Assembly (NCBI GenBank): GCA_977006965.1
Contig: OZ345368.1
Coordinates: forward strand, 62,001 to 126,000
Source: Phymatolithon calcareum
Taxonomy: Eukaryota; Rhodophyta; Florideophyceae; Hapalidiales
Direction: 5' to 3'
Length of the DNA stretch: 64,000 bases
In this document: positions 31,470-42,670 of the stretch, one piece after another
How the letters are laid out: each line of letters opens with the position of its first letter
How positions within the stretch are numbered: the first letter of the stretch is position 1
The notes under the pieces: generated by a model
Seen by the model: only the letters and a program-made list of their open reading frames with translations
The model's database searches: none
What the model was told of the DNA's origin: nothing
Position numbers and translations under genes: made by a program

Positions 31470-31860
31470 AAAATGACATGCAAACTGATTTACCAAAAAG
31501 AGAGGTACATTTTTTTTCAAAATCCACTTAAAATCGTTCACAGCTCCACATTGTTTTTCAAACTCCGTCTCTGAGTAGCAGTCTAGAAACTTCCCCTGTG
31601 CCCAGTTCGCTCCTCAGAACAGAAAATAGCAGTGCTTCTGTCATTGGAAAACCTGCTGTCACTTTGTCTTCGACATGAAACTTCATCTAGGGCCCAGGCC
31701 TCTCCTTCAATGTAATTATCTCCCATGTTTGCATTTAAAGGATGCTGCTCATCGAAATGAGCAACAATTCGTGCGTCATCTCCATCACCCTCTGGTCTTT
31801 CGGCTGATAGACAGAATTTATAAAGTGAACGAGAGCTTCCGGCAAGAATCACACCTCCAA
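31470..31860 (-). pseudogene. helicase-element C-terminus, third copy
   Basis: Nucleotide similarity to 11060-11200 (GATTTAC...AAAGAGAGG, then TTTTTCAAACTCCGTCTCTG against TTTTCCAATCTGTCTCTG). The minus-strand protein includes ARIVAHFDEQHPLNANMG, then NYIEGEAWALDE, a variant of the ARIHLNNNYSKS...MSVWGKSNEAL block. The same peptide recurs in inverted orientation at 32990-33115. Confidence 0.55.
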
Positions 31861-32989
31861 CGTGTTCTGCATCAATTCCAGTAAGAATGTCTCAGTAGCA
31901 AACATCACTACTGTGGATCTTGTGTGTTGACAGCACAATTGCCCATATCGCTGCACCTCTTATGCCATTTTAGAATGTGCACTTCTCTTGACACGTATGT
32001 AAACTGAAGAGTGTCTTCGATTGCGTCTTAGAAGTTAGTTGTAAGGCAGGAAACTTGAGTGTTTCCAGGCTCAAAGGTGAGAGATCGATCGATATCTTTA
32101 ACTGATTTCAGAAAATTGGTCATAATGAGACCAATACAGCTTTTTTCAAAAGTGTTCATCTACAGCTTGAGGTCTCACCGCAAGCAGTATCCACCAATGA
32201 AAGTCAAGCTTGGTCTAGCTATATTTAATACACTGATGATTCCGCCAAGAACACGATTTTGCACAATAGCAGTCAAAAAGGCAATTAGAAATCAGAAAAT
32301 CCTGTTTCGAATGCCTTTCCATCCAATTTTTTGACTCAACTTCGGGTTGATTTCTCGGACAGAGGCCAACAAACAATATTACTCAAGGGACTCTATGTCT
32401 GTGCTCTTGCATCGTCACTGCCTGAGGCAGTTTATCGCTAATAACAGAAAACCACTGGTCGCTAGAAACTATTTGCTAGCTGAAGCTCAATGAAGCGATA
32501 ATCGAGGTGACTTGGGGTCCATTTCTTAAGCTCTTATTCTTTTTCAAAGCTCCACCAGAAATTCAGAAGAGCAGGACGAAACGGAACTGAACAAAAAAAT
32601 TAAAATGTGCCCCCTGGAGAGAAAGACCATGCAGGAGAAAGCGAGGTCTTTAATGTTGCCTGGGCGATAAATGGCAATGCGTGTCGAGGGCAGAGACTCG
32701 AAAATACTCTTAATTCCGCACGTCCATCTCGTTTCAACAATCGGAGAGAGAACTGTTTCTAACGGCAGACCGCCTTGCTACTTTTTGGGCTTGTTTTTCC
32801 AGTGATTTCAATTATCTGACGAACGTCTGCACTCAAAATGCAATCCGAAAATGAAGGACAAGGTGCGGTGGCGAAACGTTCGAAAGTGACGACACTACGC
32901 AAGATCGACAGAATTGATGCTTGCTACTGTGAAGTTCTTGACAAAAATTGATACTGAAGAGGTTCAGGCTGTGATTCTATAGGTTCTGC

Positions 32990-33115
32990 CAATCAGACGA
33001 GAGCATGAGTCAAGAATTGTTGTTCATTTCAATGAGCAGCATCTTCGAAATGCAAACATGGCAGTGAATCACGTTGAAGGATAGTGCGAAGGCTTATTTG
33101 AGGTCTGGGGGTGAG
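32990..33115 (+). pseudogene. inverted copy of the 31690-31800 block
   Basis: The plus-strand translation RIVVHFNEQHLRNANMAVNH followed by VEG matches RIVAHFDEQHPLNANMGDN followed by YIEG encoded on the minus strand at about 31790-31710. It is the third example of this element tail in inverted pairing. Confidence 0.55.
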
Positions 33116-34556
33116 AGAAGATTTCATACTGACGACAGAGAATTGTAAAGATATTTAAAATTTCAAGCTCTGCTTATCTCTGTTCTGAGTTGTTTAGTTT
33201 TCAGTTCACAATCAGGGCGCATGCTCAGTCGGAAAATGGTCTAGAGATTTCAGAATCCAGTACTTACAAGAAGCTAAGCTTTTTTTCTGATAGCGATCAG
33301 CTTAGAATGATCAGATACAGGCATTCTGAACCAAACGAAACACGATTAGCTTCTGCATGTCATCGTCGTGTTCGTGGTACACTTCTTTCTTTGTTTTTAG
33401 CCTTCATACAGATAAAAGACCAAATTACTAGACTAAGATTTTTTCTCCACAACGGAGCTCTGTCGAAGATGCGTCTAAGGCATCTCGTATGAGTGGGTCT
33501 GTCTTTTATATGCCGTGCTCCTGGAAATTTGGTCGCCTTGCGTAGCGAGATCTATACTGAGCGACCTTCTTCGGCACCTGCCCAGACTTGAACTATTCCT
33601 TCTAGCCTCTTCTGCTTTGAGAGCAGGCCTTAATCTGCTTTGGTATTGCTTTGCTGATGAGCTCATCTTCTCTGAAGGAATGTGATTACGATCCTGGTTC
33701 TGAATGGCCCTCTACATCGGTGCCCTGCCCCATTTTAACGAAAGCTTTCAGATTCTGAGTTGCTTTCACTCTCACCGCATATATAGCTCCCGACATAGTC
33801 CGAGTATCGAGAGCAGCGGTGCAAGTCCAAAATGACGTAGCAACTTTTGATTGCTCTCCATTGATTATCAATATCGATCACTATTTCTAGTGCTGGCTCT
33901 GGATAGGTGTCGGACCGTTCAATGAATGCTCACCATAAACGATCTAGGTACTTCACTCATTCAAGTACATTGATGTCGGACGCAAGCAGCAAAGCCTCAT
34001 TAAGTCTGTATTTGAGCATTTCTGTTATGATTGAAAAATATTCTGGTAGAGTAATTAGCCCTTTGTGCAACAACATGTAATAATCATAGACAAGGCTTTT
34101 ACTGGCAGACTATTTAGGGTGAAAACCAGCTCAGCTAGCCTTGACTATCATTCGGCATACTTTGCGGCGTGTGGACAAGCATGGATAAGAAGTCTTAAAA
34201 AATTGCAGCCAGATATTCAAGTCAAAGTCCAATTGAAGCTAACGCCACACTTTCGTTTCTATATAACCTTTTTGTACATAAAGCTCACTACTACATTAAA
34301 TTCCCTTCGTTCGACGCTAGCAGCTAGAATATGCTGGTTACTCAAAAATACAAGACCTACAATTACTGGAGAAAAACACCGGCCATGCGCCGTCCGAACA
34401 TCAGTGCACACCAAGGCAGCATCTGTAAGCGTTCTTGCAAAATCCTCTAGACTATACGGGGCCGTTATAACTCAGAGAACATGACTAATATGGTTTCGAA
34501 TGTACTCAAAAAGAAAAAAATGGTCGCGTTGGTATGTCACATCGCGGCACATGAGT
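33116..34556. other. no gene recognised
   Basis: ORFs of 100-139 residues on the plus strand (33190-33492, 34065-34484) have no recognisable motif and no support from other copies. Confidence 0.35.
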
Positions 34557-34568
34557 TCTGACTCGTCA
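34557..34568. repeat. LINE target-site duplication, left copy
   Basis: TCTGACTCGTCA, repeated exactly at 39661-39672. Confidence 0.9.
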
Positions 34569-34699
34569 GAGGACGACCCAATCGGACCTGATTTCGGCAG
34601 CGTTAAAAATCATCGATTTTCTAACCAGCTTCTTTGGAAATTCATCCGTGAACACCACGAGGGCGGCGAGGCGCGCCACGGCGGTGATTTTGGCGAGCA

Positions 34700-35032
34700 A
34701 TGGGGACGCCCGAGCCCCCCGATCTCGATCGTGAGCCCTGGCGCGTTGCCCGGGGGAGAACATTTTCACCGCGAAAGGAAACTCCGACGGCGTCCCGAAA
34801 TGTATCAAAGAATAAAAGGTCTTTGAAACAAAACAATTCCGCGCGAAAATCAACTGGGCCAAGCAAGAAGCCGAAGGGAGTAGGTCGCAAATCGCCAGTG
34901 GCCACACGCAGTCGCGCCAAGAGCGCGGTCAGCCCACCGGCATCTAATGCAGAATCAGACAACGAAATCGAAACCGATAACTCAGACGAAGAAATCAGCG
35001 AAGAACTCAAGGAATTGCGAGACATCGCATAG
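34700..35032 (+). other. N-terminal extension of LINE ORF1, cut by an amber stop
   Basis: 110 codons in the same frame as the main ORF1. Basic and Ser/Pro-rich (RSLKQNNSARKSTGPSKKPK), then acidic (NEIETDNSDEEISEELKE). A TAG at 35030-35032 separates it from continuing open sequence (RTLERAIEIEARARAP) leading into Met at 35081. The compositional continuity across the stop suggests the ancestral ORF1 began near here. Confidence 0.6.
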
Positions 35033-35080
35033 AGGACGCTGGAGCGAGCAATCGAGATTGAAGCTCGAGCTCGTGCCCCA

Positions 35081-36577
35081 GTGGAGATGGAGGACAGTGA
35101 AGGCCCAAGAGAAGATGGGGAAGAATCCGAGTCAGACACAGAAACCAGAGCACAACCCGAAGGTGAAACACACGGATCTGAGCTCAAAGAGCGTTTTCTG
35201 AAAGTCAGAAAAAGAGTCAGGTGCAACAAATGTGACATAAAGGGCCAGTTAATCCTCCACGGAGGCGCAGGGAGCGAAGGAATCGCAACCGTCTGCAAGG
35301 CGTGCAATGCCAGTACCCAAGGCAGAGTTATGGCTCTGGAAATTGAGATCGCAGAGCTGTCGATGGAGCGGAGCCCATCAGCTCCTCAAGGCAGTACGCA
35401 TACGGAAAATGATAACATAGCGAAGAAAATGGACGAGATCATGACAACACTGAGCGAAGTGTGCGAACGATTGACACTAGTGGAAGCACAAGTCAGAACA
35501 GTGCGCCGAAATAACGAATCGGAGCAGCTCGGAAGTCGGACTGTGAATGTGGACCAGGAACGGGCAGCCCCTCCAGTGGCCACGCCACCCCGTACGACAC
35601 AAGAGGAAGAGAATAATACAGGTAGCAATACTGTACTGGCTACTCAAAAGGAGCCAGATCTGGCTCCGATGGCTGCGCCAATGTCGTATGCTGCAGTCGC
35701 GGCGCTCGAACGCCCGACTCCGGCGCACTTCGGGAGCCATATCAGTTCGCTAGTAATCAAGTTCTCAAGAGCAATTAGGGGAAATATACGGAACACCCGG
35801 TCCAGTGAGGTAGTTCCACTCTACTTCACAGGACTGGAAAGAATGGACGAAGTCGAACTGTACAATGAGATGACCCAAATGCTTCCTTCAAGGGCAGTTC
35901 AGGGACTATCGTTCATCGGAAAATTCAGGCTAGAAATACTGTCCAGCAAGTACTACTGTGACAGAGTCATAGCGACAATGAAGGGAGCGGGCCTAAGGCT
36001 AGACAAAGTGTACAATCTCTTCAAGGACTCGGTGTCGAAGAAGAAACTGGTTTCAGGGGATGATCGTATACTCAAGAATCTATGGGCTATAAGAAAGAGG
36101 ATGAAGAACTGCGCAGGATATACGGCTGATTTCCAAACAAGAAACTGGTACAGAGAAAACCAGAAGAAGGCAGAAGAAGAAATAGAAGAATTCGAGAGAA
36201 AAGCGCGTGCAGAGACACAAGCGGGCGTCGACAAGCAATTTGAAAGCGAAGTGAGAAGTATGTCAGCATGCAATGAAAGCGCAGAATTTTCGAAAAACCA
36301 CACAGAAGTGCAAAAATCGAAGCGCTCCGAACTTGAGGCGGGTAGCGACATTATTGCAACTGGTAACAACACTGAAGGGCAAAATCAAGCCCCAAAGACC
36401 TTAAGCCCGCGCACCAAGAACAGGGAAGATGACATGACCCCTGAAGGGAGTACAACGAGCGAATCGACACCCAAAGATTGCGAAACAGAAGAGCACGACC
36501 CCAAGCTCAGAGCCACTAATAATTCGAACCCCATACCAGCATCGCACGTGGACGCTGAAGAAAGTGTGGAATCATGA
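35081..36577 (+). CDS. LINE ORF1 protein (RNA-binding, zinc motif and coiled coil)
   Basis: 498 residues. Acidic start, then RKRVRCNKCDIKG...TVCKACNA, with Cys at 46, 49, 70 and 73 forming a zinc-ribbon-like pair. A heptad-like helix follows (MDEIMTTLSEVCERLTLVEA), then an Ala/Pro linker and a basic domain with YKLFKDSVSKKK-type text (NLFKDSVSKKKLVSGDD). The C-terminal tail is Ser/Thr/Glu-rich. ORF1 proteins of LINEs bind element RNA and trimerise via coiled coils (family knowledge). It ends in TGA overlapping the ORF2 ATG as ATGA, typical of stop-reinitiation coupling. Start 35081 is the first ATG after the amber codon; the original start is probably 34700. Confidence 0.82.
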   Translation: MEMEDSEGPREDGEESESDTETRAQPEGETHGSELKERFLKVRKRVRCNKCDIKGQLILHGGAGSEGIATVCKACNASTQGRVMALEIEIAELSMERSPSAPQGSTHTENDNIAKKMDEIMTTLSEVCERLTLVEAQVRTVRRNNESEQLGSRTVNVDQERAAPPVATPPRTTQEEENNTGSNTVLATQKEPDLAPMAAPMSYAAVAALERPTPAHFGSHISSLVIKFSRAIRGNIRNTRSSEVVPLYFTGLERMDEVELYNEMTQMLPSRAVQGLSFIGKFRLEILSSKYYCDRVIATMKGAGLRLDKVYNLFKDSVSKKKLVSGDDRILKNLWAIRKRMKNCAGYTADFQTRNWYRENQKKAEEEIEEFERKARAETQAGVDKQFESEVRSMSACNESAEFSKNHTEVQKSKRSELEAGSDIIATGNNTEGQNQAPKTLSPRTKNREDDMTPEGSTTSESTPKDCETEEHDPKLRATNNSNPIPASHVDAEESVES

Positions 36578-39468
36578 TCCTGGGAAACAGAATAATATTC
36601 TCCACTTTTAACGTGGGCGGATCAGCAGAGACGCCCAAAATGGTTGACCAAATCATGGCAAAACACCATGTGCAAGTCCTTGGTCTCACGGAGACTTTTC
36701 AAAAAGAAGACACAGCGATCAGGGTGAATTTCGACCAAATTTGTTCTACCCGTCCTCAGGGCCCTCGAGAACGACCACGAGGAGGTGTAGCTTTAATTAC
36801 TAAGGCTGGTACTCCAACCAAAGTGCTGGGTAAGATGGCTATAAAAGCATTCCAGGTCGTGGTTGCAAATGTGATGGACATTGCAGTGTCGGTTGCATAC
36901 ATATCTCCTCTTGCGAGTCGAGAGGAGTACGACAAGTGCTTGGAATTCATCCACCGTCATTGCAGGGGGAAGGCGATAATCATGGGTGACCTTAACGCAA
37001 GACATAGGCACTGGGACCGCACAGGAAACTGGAGAGGGAACAAGATTGTTTCGTGGGCCGCAAAATTCAACTGGAGAATAAGGACGACAACAAGACCAAC
37101 ATTTGTATCCAACCATGGCAAGAGCAACATCAATATCTTCATGACGAAGTCCTTAGAAGGAGAGGTACCCGAACTGTTAAACGGCATGTGGGAGGGTGTC
37201 ACAGAACACATTCCTGTAGCAATGAGGGTACTGAACTACAGGATTATAACCCAGCGAAGAAAGAAGGTTATCTCAAAAACTGCCAGGCGAAGCCTGACAA
37301 GAACAACGAAGGCCAGAGAAGAAATGTCGAAATGGGTACCGGGCATGATAGAGCAGCTGCATACCTGTACTGACAAACGGGAGTTGAACAACTGGTATGA
37401 ACTTTTTCTGAAAAAGCTGAAGGAGCCGTGGACATCGTCTAAGCCGAGGCCCCCGAGATTTAAAAGTTTTTGGAACAAGGAGCTCGACAATCTGGCCAAG
37501 AAACGAACCCGGCATTATAAGACTTACAGGAGAACAGGCCTCGAAAGTGACAAAGAAGCCCTCCGAGAGGTGAAAATGCTGTTAAAGAAGAAGGTGAGAA
37601 AAGCCAAATGCGACCAATTTGAAAGATATCTTCATGAGGTTGAGAAAATGGGGCCGAGCGAGGCGGCGAACACCACAAGCAAGATCATGAAATCAAAAGC
37701 ACGGAGGAAAGGAACAAACAAAGCTCTCGGGGCTCCTGTGCACCCAAGCAAATTCTCAGCATACATCTCAAGTGTTTGTAAGGCGGAAGAAGACTGGAAT
37801 ATGCCGTTGCGTACGTTTGCACTCAATAGGGCAATGAAGCGGCACATCGCAAGAGCATTCAACAGAGCACCGAAGGGGAAGGCGGTAGGTCCAGACGGAA
37901 TTGCGGTCGAAATGTTGCACGCGAACAAAGAAGCGGGGCTCGAAATAATGCTAGCATTATGGGAAACATGCGGGAGACTCAAATGTCTTCCTCGGGCATG
38001 GCGCCAAGCAACTCTGATTCCCTTATACAAGAAAGGCCCAGCTCATGTAGCAGCAAACTACAGGCCCATATCTCTTTTAAGTCAAGCCAGGAAAATCATC
38101 GACTCAGCTCTAGATGCATACATACGCGAGAACTATCGCTTCAATAAGGTTCAGCTGGGTTTTCGGAAAGACAGAACCACTTATCTCGCTATACTCCGGG
38201 CAAAAAGTTCAATGAAAAAGGGCCATCCGTTCATGGCAGTTCTTGACCTATCCGCAGCATACGATAGTGTGCCCAGGGATATCCTCATGAAGAGGCTGAA
38301 GGAGAAACTTCCCCAAGAGATAGCAAGGATGGTTGCGTACCTGTTAAAACCATCGTGGGTCACATCAGCTGGAGACGAGACAGAAACGTGGTGTATCATC
38401 GACCGAGGAGTACCTCAAGGTTCCCCGCTTAGTCCATGCCTATACAATATATTCATGGACACATTCGCAGAAGCCGTCTCCAAGACAGACAGGAACGTTT
38501 CAGAAAGTCCTGTGCAATTGTTCGCAGATGATGTTCAGCTTCAAGCGAAGACAGGACGAGGAATGCAGAAACTTCTTGATATAGCGACCAGTTGGGCAAG
38601 CGAAAATGGCATGAAATGGAACACAAAACCAGGAAAAAGCGAAGTTCTTAAGTACAAAGGACTTCATAAGCACACGTTTTACTTGGCAGGACGAGAACTA
38701 TATCAAGCCTGGAGACTCTCGTATCTTGGGGTAAGCATGAATAACAAGGGTGTTACGGATGACACGGCCATTGCAAGGGTTCGAAATGCTGCAGGATGCA
38801 TACATAAGCTGCGGGAGCTTGGAGTGAATGTTCGAGGATTCAAACCGGAGACATGCATCAGGATCTTTAAGTCGCTAATTATCCCGAAATGGGAGTATGC
38901 GTTACACGTTACTCCAATGACAAATCGATTGCTCTCGGCAATCGAGTCGGCAGAGGGCTTGTTCTACAAAAATGTTTTCGGAAAGTATGCCGAACACCGC
39001 CGGGACCGAATGCGAGTTCTGTGCCGACTGGGACCACCAAAGATGAGGAGACGTCATCAAGCAGAAAGGTTTGCATTAAGCCTGGTAAGGCACAAAAAGC
39101 GCCTTGAAGAAACAGAAGAGTACGTTGGAAGAGATGAGGACGTAAAGGAAGCAATGAAGGATATTGAATATCTCAAGATGTATGAAGACTTGCGACAAGC
39201 CCTTCAGAAATCCCAGGAGGGATCTGTCACGAAGAAGACGAGGAGAGAAGAAACAATTAAGGTATGGGAAAAGGAAGAAGAAGGCAGGTCAATGAAGATT
39301 CCTATTGAAGGCAAGCTACCAGGGATCCTTTACATAGGAGAAAGAACAACACGTTTAAGGTGCCTAAGGTTGACATTCAACCGAGCACCCCTTTGGAGGA
39401 AATCAGTGTTGGGTGCGTACTGTGGGATTACCGCGGTGGTCGAACTAGTCGCCTTACACGTACTCTAG
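36574..39468 (+). CDS. LINE ORF2: APE endonuclease and reverse transcriptase
   Basis: 964 residues, open throughout. Endonuclease: FSTFNVGG (Asn13), LTETF (Glu40), MGDLNARHRHW (Asp139, Asn141), SNHGKSNI (Ser179) and EHIPVA (His212; the usual SDH is TEH). RT: GKAVGPDGI, YRPISLLSQ, LDLSAAYDSV (Asp558), GVPQGSPLSPCLYNIFM and FADDVQL (Asp652, Asp653), all catalytic aspartates present. The C-terminal 250 residues are basic and helical, with no RNase H or CCHC knuckle seen. It would nick target DNA and copy element RNA from the 3' tail, and probably also the SINE RNA. Start chosen at the ATGA overlap. Confidence 0.93.
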   Translation: MILGNRIIFSTFNVGGSAETPKMVDQIMAKHHVQVLGLTETFQKEDTAIRVNFDQICSTRPQGPRERPRGGVALITKAGTPTKVLGKMAIKAFQVVVANVMDIAVSVAYISPLASREEYDKCLEFIHRHCRGKAIIMGDLNARHRHWDRTGNWRGNKIVSWAAKFNWRIRTTTRPTFVSNHGKSNINIFMTKSLEGEVPELLNGMWEGVTEHIPVAMRVLNYRIITQRRKKVISKTARRSLTRTTKAREEMSKWVPGMIEQLHTCTDKRELNNWYELFLKKLKEPWTSSKPRPPRFKSFWNKELDNLAKKRTRHYKTYRRTGLESDKEALREVKMLLKKKVRKAKCDQFERYLHEVEKMGPSEAANTTSKIMKSKARRKGTNKALGAPVHPSKFSAYISSVCKAEEDWNMPLRTFALNRAMKRHIARAFNRAPKGKAVGPDGIAVEMLHANKEAGLEIMLALWETCGRLKCLPRAWRQATLIPLYKKGPAHVAANYRPISLLSQARKIIDSALDAYIRENYRFNKVQLGFRKDRTTYLAILRAKSSMKKGHPFMAVLDLSAAYDSVPRDILMKRLKEKLPQEIARMVAYLLKPSWVTSAGDETETWCIIDRGVPQGSPLSPCLYNIFMDTFAEAVSKTDRNVSESPVQLFADDVQLQAKTGRGMQKLLDIATSWASENGMKWNTKPGKSEVLKYKGLHKHTFYLAGRELYQAWRLSYLGVSMNNKGVTDDTAIARVRNAAGCIHKLRELGVNVRGFKPETCIRIFKSLIIPKWEYALHVTPMTNRLLSAIESAEGLFYKNVFGKYAEHRRDRMRVLCRLGPPKMRRRHQAERFALSLVRHKKRLEETEEYVGRDEDVKEAMKDIEYLKMYEDLRQALQKSQEGSVTKKTRREETIKVWEKEEEGRSMKIPIEGKLPGILYIGERTTRLRCLRLTFNRAPLWRKSVLGAYCGITAVVELVALHVL

Positions 39469-39660
39469 CGTCATCGAAGATGAGTACAGAAATTGAGTTT
39501 GAGTGCAAGAGACTTACCGGAGCTCTTGTTGGGAGAGAATTACGAATCAAGAACGTTTTGAGCAGCCAGATGACTATAGCGTAGAGATTATGCAAGAGCT
39601 GCCCCGTTACTCCAAGGTGAGGCTTTGGGAGCTCTCAAAAATAAAATCATCAAATATCCC

Positions 39661-39672
39661 TCTGACTCGTCA
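39661..39672. repeat. LINE target-site duplication, right copy
   Basis: TCTGACTCGTCA, exact repeat of 34557-34568, directly after the ATATCCC terminus. Confidence 0.9.
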
Positions 39673-40363
39673 TCCGTTGGAGAAGACTATGAATAAGAAA
39701 ATGTACGTTGTCAGCGCCAAGAAAAGAACACTGAGGATAACATTCGTGATGATGAGAAGGTTGAACAGAGCCAGCACCGTCAAAGCGCAGTAACGCAAGT
39801 CTTGCCAACAATGTTTATCTTTGCCAGTCCTCATCGGGAAACGCGTGTTGATCCTGTACATTTGCGACAACATGTTTTTCAGAAGGGCGGACAAGCTTCT
39901 ATACAGATTTTGGAACCTCTAAACGCTCTCTCTCGGGCACTCTGGCCTAATTCTTGCAAGTCCCTTGGGACAAAACATCGAACTTAGAGCATGATGTTAT
40001 CACGCTCCATTGAGAGTCGAATACAGGTGCACATGAGTTGTCAATGTAGAAGCAAGAAGCTCTACGTCCCTCTGAGGAATGAATTTGCTCTCAGTTGCAG
40101 AAACTTTGCACTCCAATGGGAGACTTCTTACTTAGAAATGTGAGATTTTAGTTCATTCGGAGTACAAGTGCAAGGTGAAGATGTTTTTCAGAGTTACCTC
40201 CGAGACCCCGCTGCGCAGGTGCACTCATAAGAGAAGCATTTAAAGGTAATCCAAGAAAAGAGTAGCGCACCTCATATATTCAGTACATTCTCCATTGTTC
40301 CGCCCGCAAATGCAGTGTTGGCTTCGCAACTCTGGTTTTTTGTCTGGGCTATCCTACGGTCTC
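39673..40363. other. no gene recognised
   Basis: Flank of the LINE; short ORFs only. The insertion broke a sequence whose two sides are 34.5 kb and 39.67 kb. No recognisable coding homology joins across them. Confidence 0.35.
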
Positions 40364-40560
40364 CTACTTATATTTCGTGGCACCCTGAGCAACCATAGGT
40401 CGTGGATCTATCATGTAGCTTGCGCCTGTGCCAATAGAAAAAAGTAGACTTGCAAGGATATCGTCTACACTAGTTAGGGGAAAATGAACTCTGTACCATG
40501 TGTTGCAATTAGTACCGTGTCTGTATAATTCATTGAAAACCAAGCCCCTGATCACAGTAA
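40364..40560 (-). pseudogene. LINE RT scrap
   Basis: The minus-strand reading SVDDILASLLF and GASYMIDPRPMVAQG can be aligned with EIARMVAYLL and ETWCIIDRGVPQG of the LINE. Weak and short. Confidence 0.35.
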
Positions 40561-40949
40561 GGGCTGTCTTAGATGTGCTGTTTCTCTCTGGAAGACCTAG
40601 TCTCTTAACTTGAACGAAGTTTCCATCTGGTGCTTCTCGTTCTAGGTGATTCTCAGTAGTCTTTAACGTACTTTCAGAGGCGTTTATTCCGGTAGTTTAC
40701 TATTTGCCCTCTCTCCGCGAACATCAGCGCGGTAGAGGTGCATTCAGGTGGCATTGATTCGACCTGTTTGCCGAAAGAACCCTCGTCGATTACGACCGTG
40801 GGCACTACACGGCCATTACCTAGACTCAGAGCTAATACGAAGAGTACGCATTGTATTAGAAGTTGTATGGACAAATAAGCGACAGGATATTGCAGTTAAG
40901 GTTCAAAGATTCGAATTGGACCAACATTAGAATCTGAAAGAGTCTAGTT

Positions 40950-41132
40950 ATGCTGAAATGGGCTTATGTACTATCTGTGTCGCCATTTACAAAAGGACTG
41001 CATTCCGCTATCGGGGCAGCGGAAGAATTTTTCTACAAGCAAATATGCCGAAAACCGTTGTGGAAAAATTTGAGTCCTGTGTCAGATAGAGGCTCTAAAG
41101 GAGATAAGAAGAGACCACAAGTAAATGTTTAA
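40950..41132 (+). pseudogene. LINE ORF2 post-RT fragment
   Basis: LKWAYVLSVSPFTKGLHSAI then AAEEFFYKQICRK aligns with PKWEYALHVTPMTNRLLSAI then SAEGLFYKNVFGK of the full-length LINE ORF2. Diverged, from an older subfamily. Confidence 0.7.
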
Positions 41133-41329
41133 ACTGAGACTGCCATTACACCACCCTGGCTGCTCTATTTCCTATTTTGAGCTACTTGAGGAAGCAGGAT
41201 TTTTTCTAAGTTCGAAAAAGTCGAGTATTTTTAATACGCATGCCACGAGCATCTAGAATTTTGAGATAGCTTAGTCAGATATTTACGGTATCACGTCAAT
41301 CGCTTGAGCTGCGTCTTTCTTATTTGTAG

Positions 41330-42670
41330 TCGTCTTTGTGAACACACTGTTCGCCCCTCTCGTATCTCATGAATCCATTCGATTGCTGCTCGCTCTTGTC
41401 GCCAATGAAGATCTCATGAAGGAGGAGATGTCTCCAACGCTAACTTGTACGGTGAGACAGATGTTATTCATGACACAGCCCACAGACTCTTCGAGAGTTG
41501 AAGCAAAACCGTTTTTTTGCCATCTCCAAAAGGAAAAATATGGAATCAAGCAGGCTGGAAAAATATCTGGTGCTCAGCACTCCACGACTTGTTAGCCGGT
41601 TGGGGATTTCCCACGTCAAACTTCGACGAGCGGCTGTACTTCTTCCGAAAAACTCAAGAGTTCATCATCATAGCCGTGGTCGTGGACGACATGGCATTCA
41701 CATCAAACAGCAGAAATCTCATCGAAGTAGTCAAAGCAAAACTTAAAGCAACGTATGATGTGCGCATGTTTGGTGCACTACAATCTTTCATCGGCTGGAC
41801 AATCTCAAGGAGGCCGTAGGGGTTGAAGGTCGATCAAGCTAAGTACCTCAAAACTCGGCTACTGTAATATGCACTTTCAAACGCCAATACAGCGCGATCA
41901 ACATTGCCTGTAGTCGCTGATGTCATGCCAGCGTCCCAGTACGAACTTATTCTTAGCCGCCAGATCCACGCGGCATACAGAGCGATCATCAGAGACTTGC
42001 TGTATTTAGCCGTGTGCACAAGAACTGACTTAAGCATCCAGGTAGGAGACCTCGCACGACAACCACATGAACCGGCAGAACAGCACTTAGATTTCGTGAA
42101 GAGAGGTCTTCGATACATTGCCGGCCGTACCAGTCTCGGCATGTTGTACCCTCGAAACGGAAGACTAGACGTAACAGCAATCACCACAGCCTGTGACCCG
42201 ACTGGGGTGGTGATATGGAGACGAGACGGTCAACCACAGGATACTCTGTCAGCGCTAATGGGTCACCGTTATACTGGAAGAGTCGCCGCCCTCAAACGGT
42301 GATCACTCTTTCCTCAGGAGAAGCAGAGTACGTCGCATTATCGTCCTGCGCTAGAGACGTTTCCTAGATGCGTAAGCTCTACTGGAGATGTGCCATCAAA
42401 TACTGTGAGCGGAAGACAAAACGTTCCGTCGAGCAACCATATTCGTTGACAGTAAAACCGCAAGAACGCTTGCGGAAAGAACTCACAGCTCCGCCAGGAC
42501 GAAGAACATCGACATTCGGTATCACTACATTCGTGACCTTATCATCTGGGGGATCATTTGCACGAAGTACATCCGAGCAAACGACCAACCAGCCGATCTT
42601 CTCAAGAAGGTAATGACCAGCGCGACCTTGGCACGGATGTTGACGCTGAGTAGCATGACCTGGTAACAAC
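41330..42670 (+). mobile_element. pol: Ty1/copia pol remnant: RT and RNase H
   Basis: TLFAPLVSHESIRLLLAL starts the RT. After a frame change comes KYGIKQAGK / WNQAGW, then GFPTSNFDERLYFF, VVVDDMAF (RT catalytic box in the VDDM form), LKATYDVRMFGAL and FIGWTISRR. A TAG follows, then GLKVDQAKYL. RNase H: SLGMLYPRNG, SSGEAEYVALSSCARDVS with a TAG where Trp is usual, and DIRYHYIRDL...DQPADLL at the end. Order and motifs are diagnostic of copia. Gag, protease and integrase are absent, and no LTR was recognised. It is a separate insertion from the left-edge element. Confidence 0.82.

Larger units (their letters stand above)
34569..39660 (+). mobile_element. full-length APE-type LINE (5.09 kb)
   Basis: Bounded by exact 12-bp target-site duplications. 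It consists of a 5' region, ORF1 with a CxxC pair zinc motif and coiled coil, ORF2 with APE endonuclease and reverse transcriptase, overlapping ORF1 by ATGA, and a 190-bp 3' UTR ending AAATATCCC without a poly(A). A short specific tail suggests stringent 3'-end recognition. ORF2 is uninterrupted over 964 codons and ORF1 has a single TAG, so the copy is young. Fragments of older relatives are scattered at 7.3, 9.3-11.0, 19.6-20.4, 22.9, 26.8, 30.9 and 40.4-41.1 kb. Confidence 0.93.

Noticed and set aside
34642-35307. 221-codon minus-strand ORF, Ser-rich
   Set aside because: It is the antisense shadow of LINE ORF1; its Ser richness mirrors acidic codons of the sense strand.
41330-42670. Same insertion as the copia element at the left edge
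   Set aside because: It is on the other strand, 39 kb away, and covers different domains; nothing links the two.
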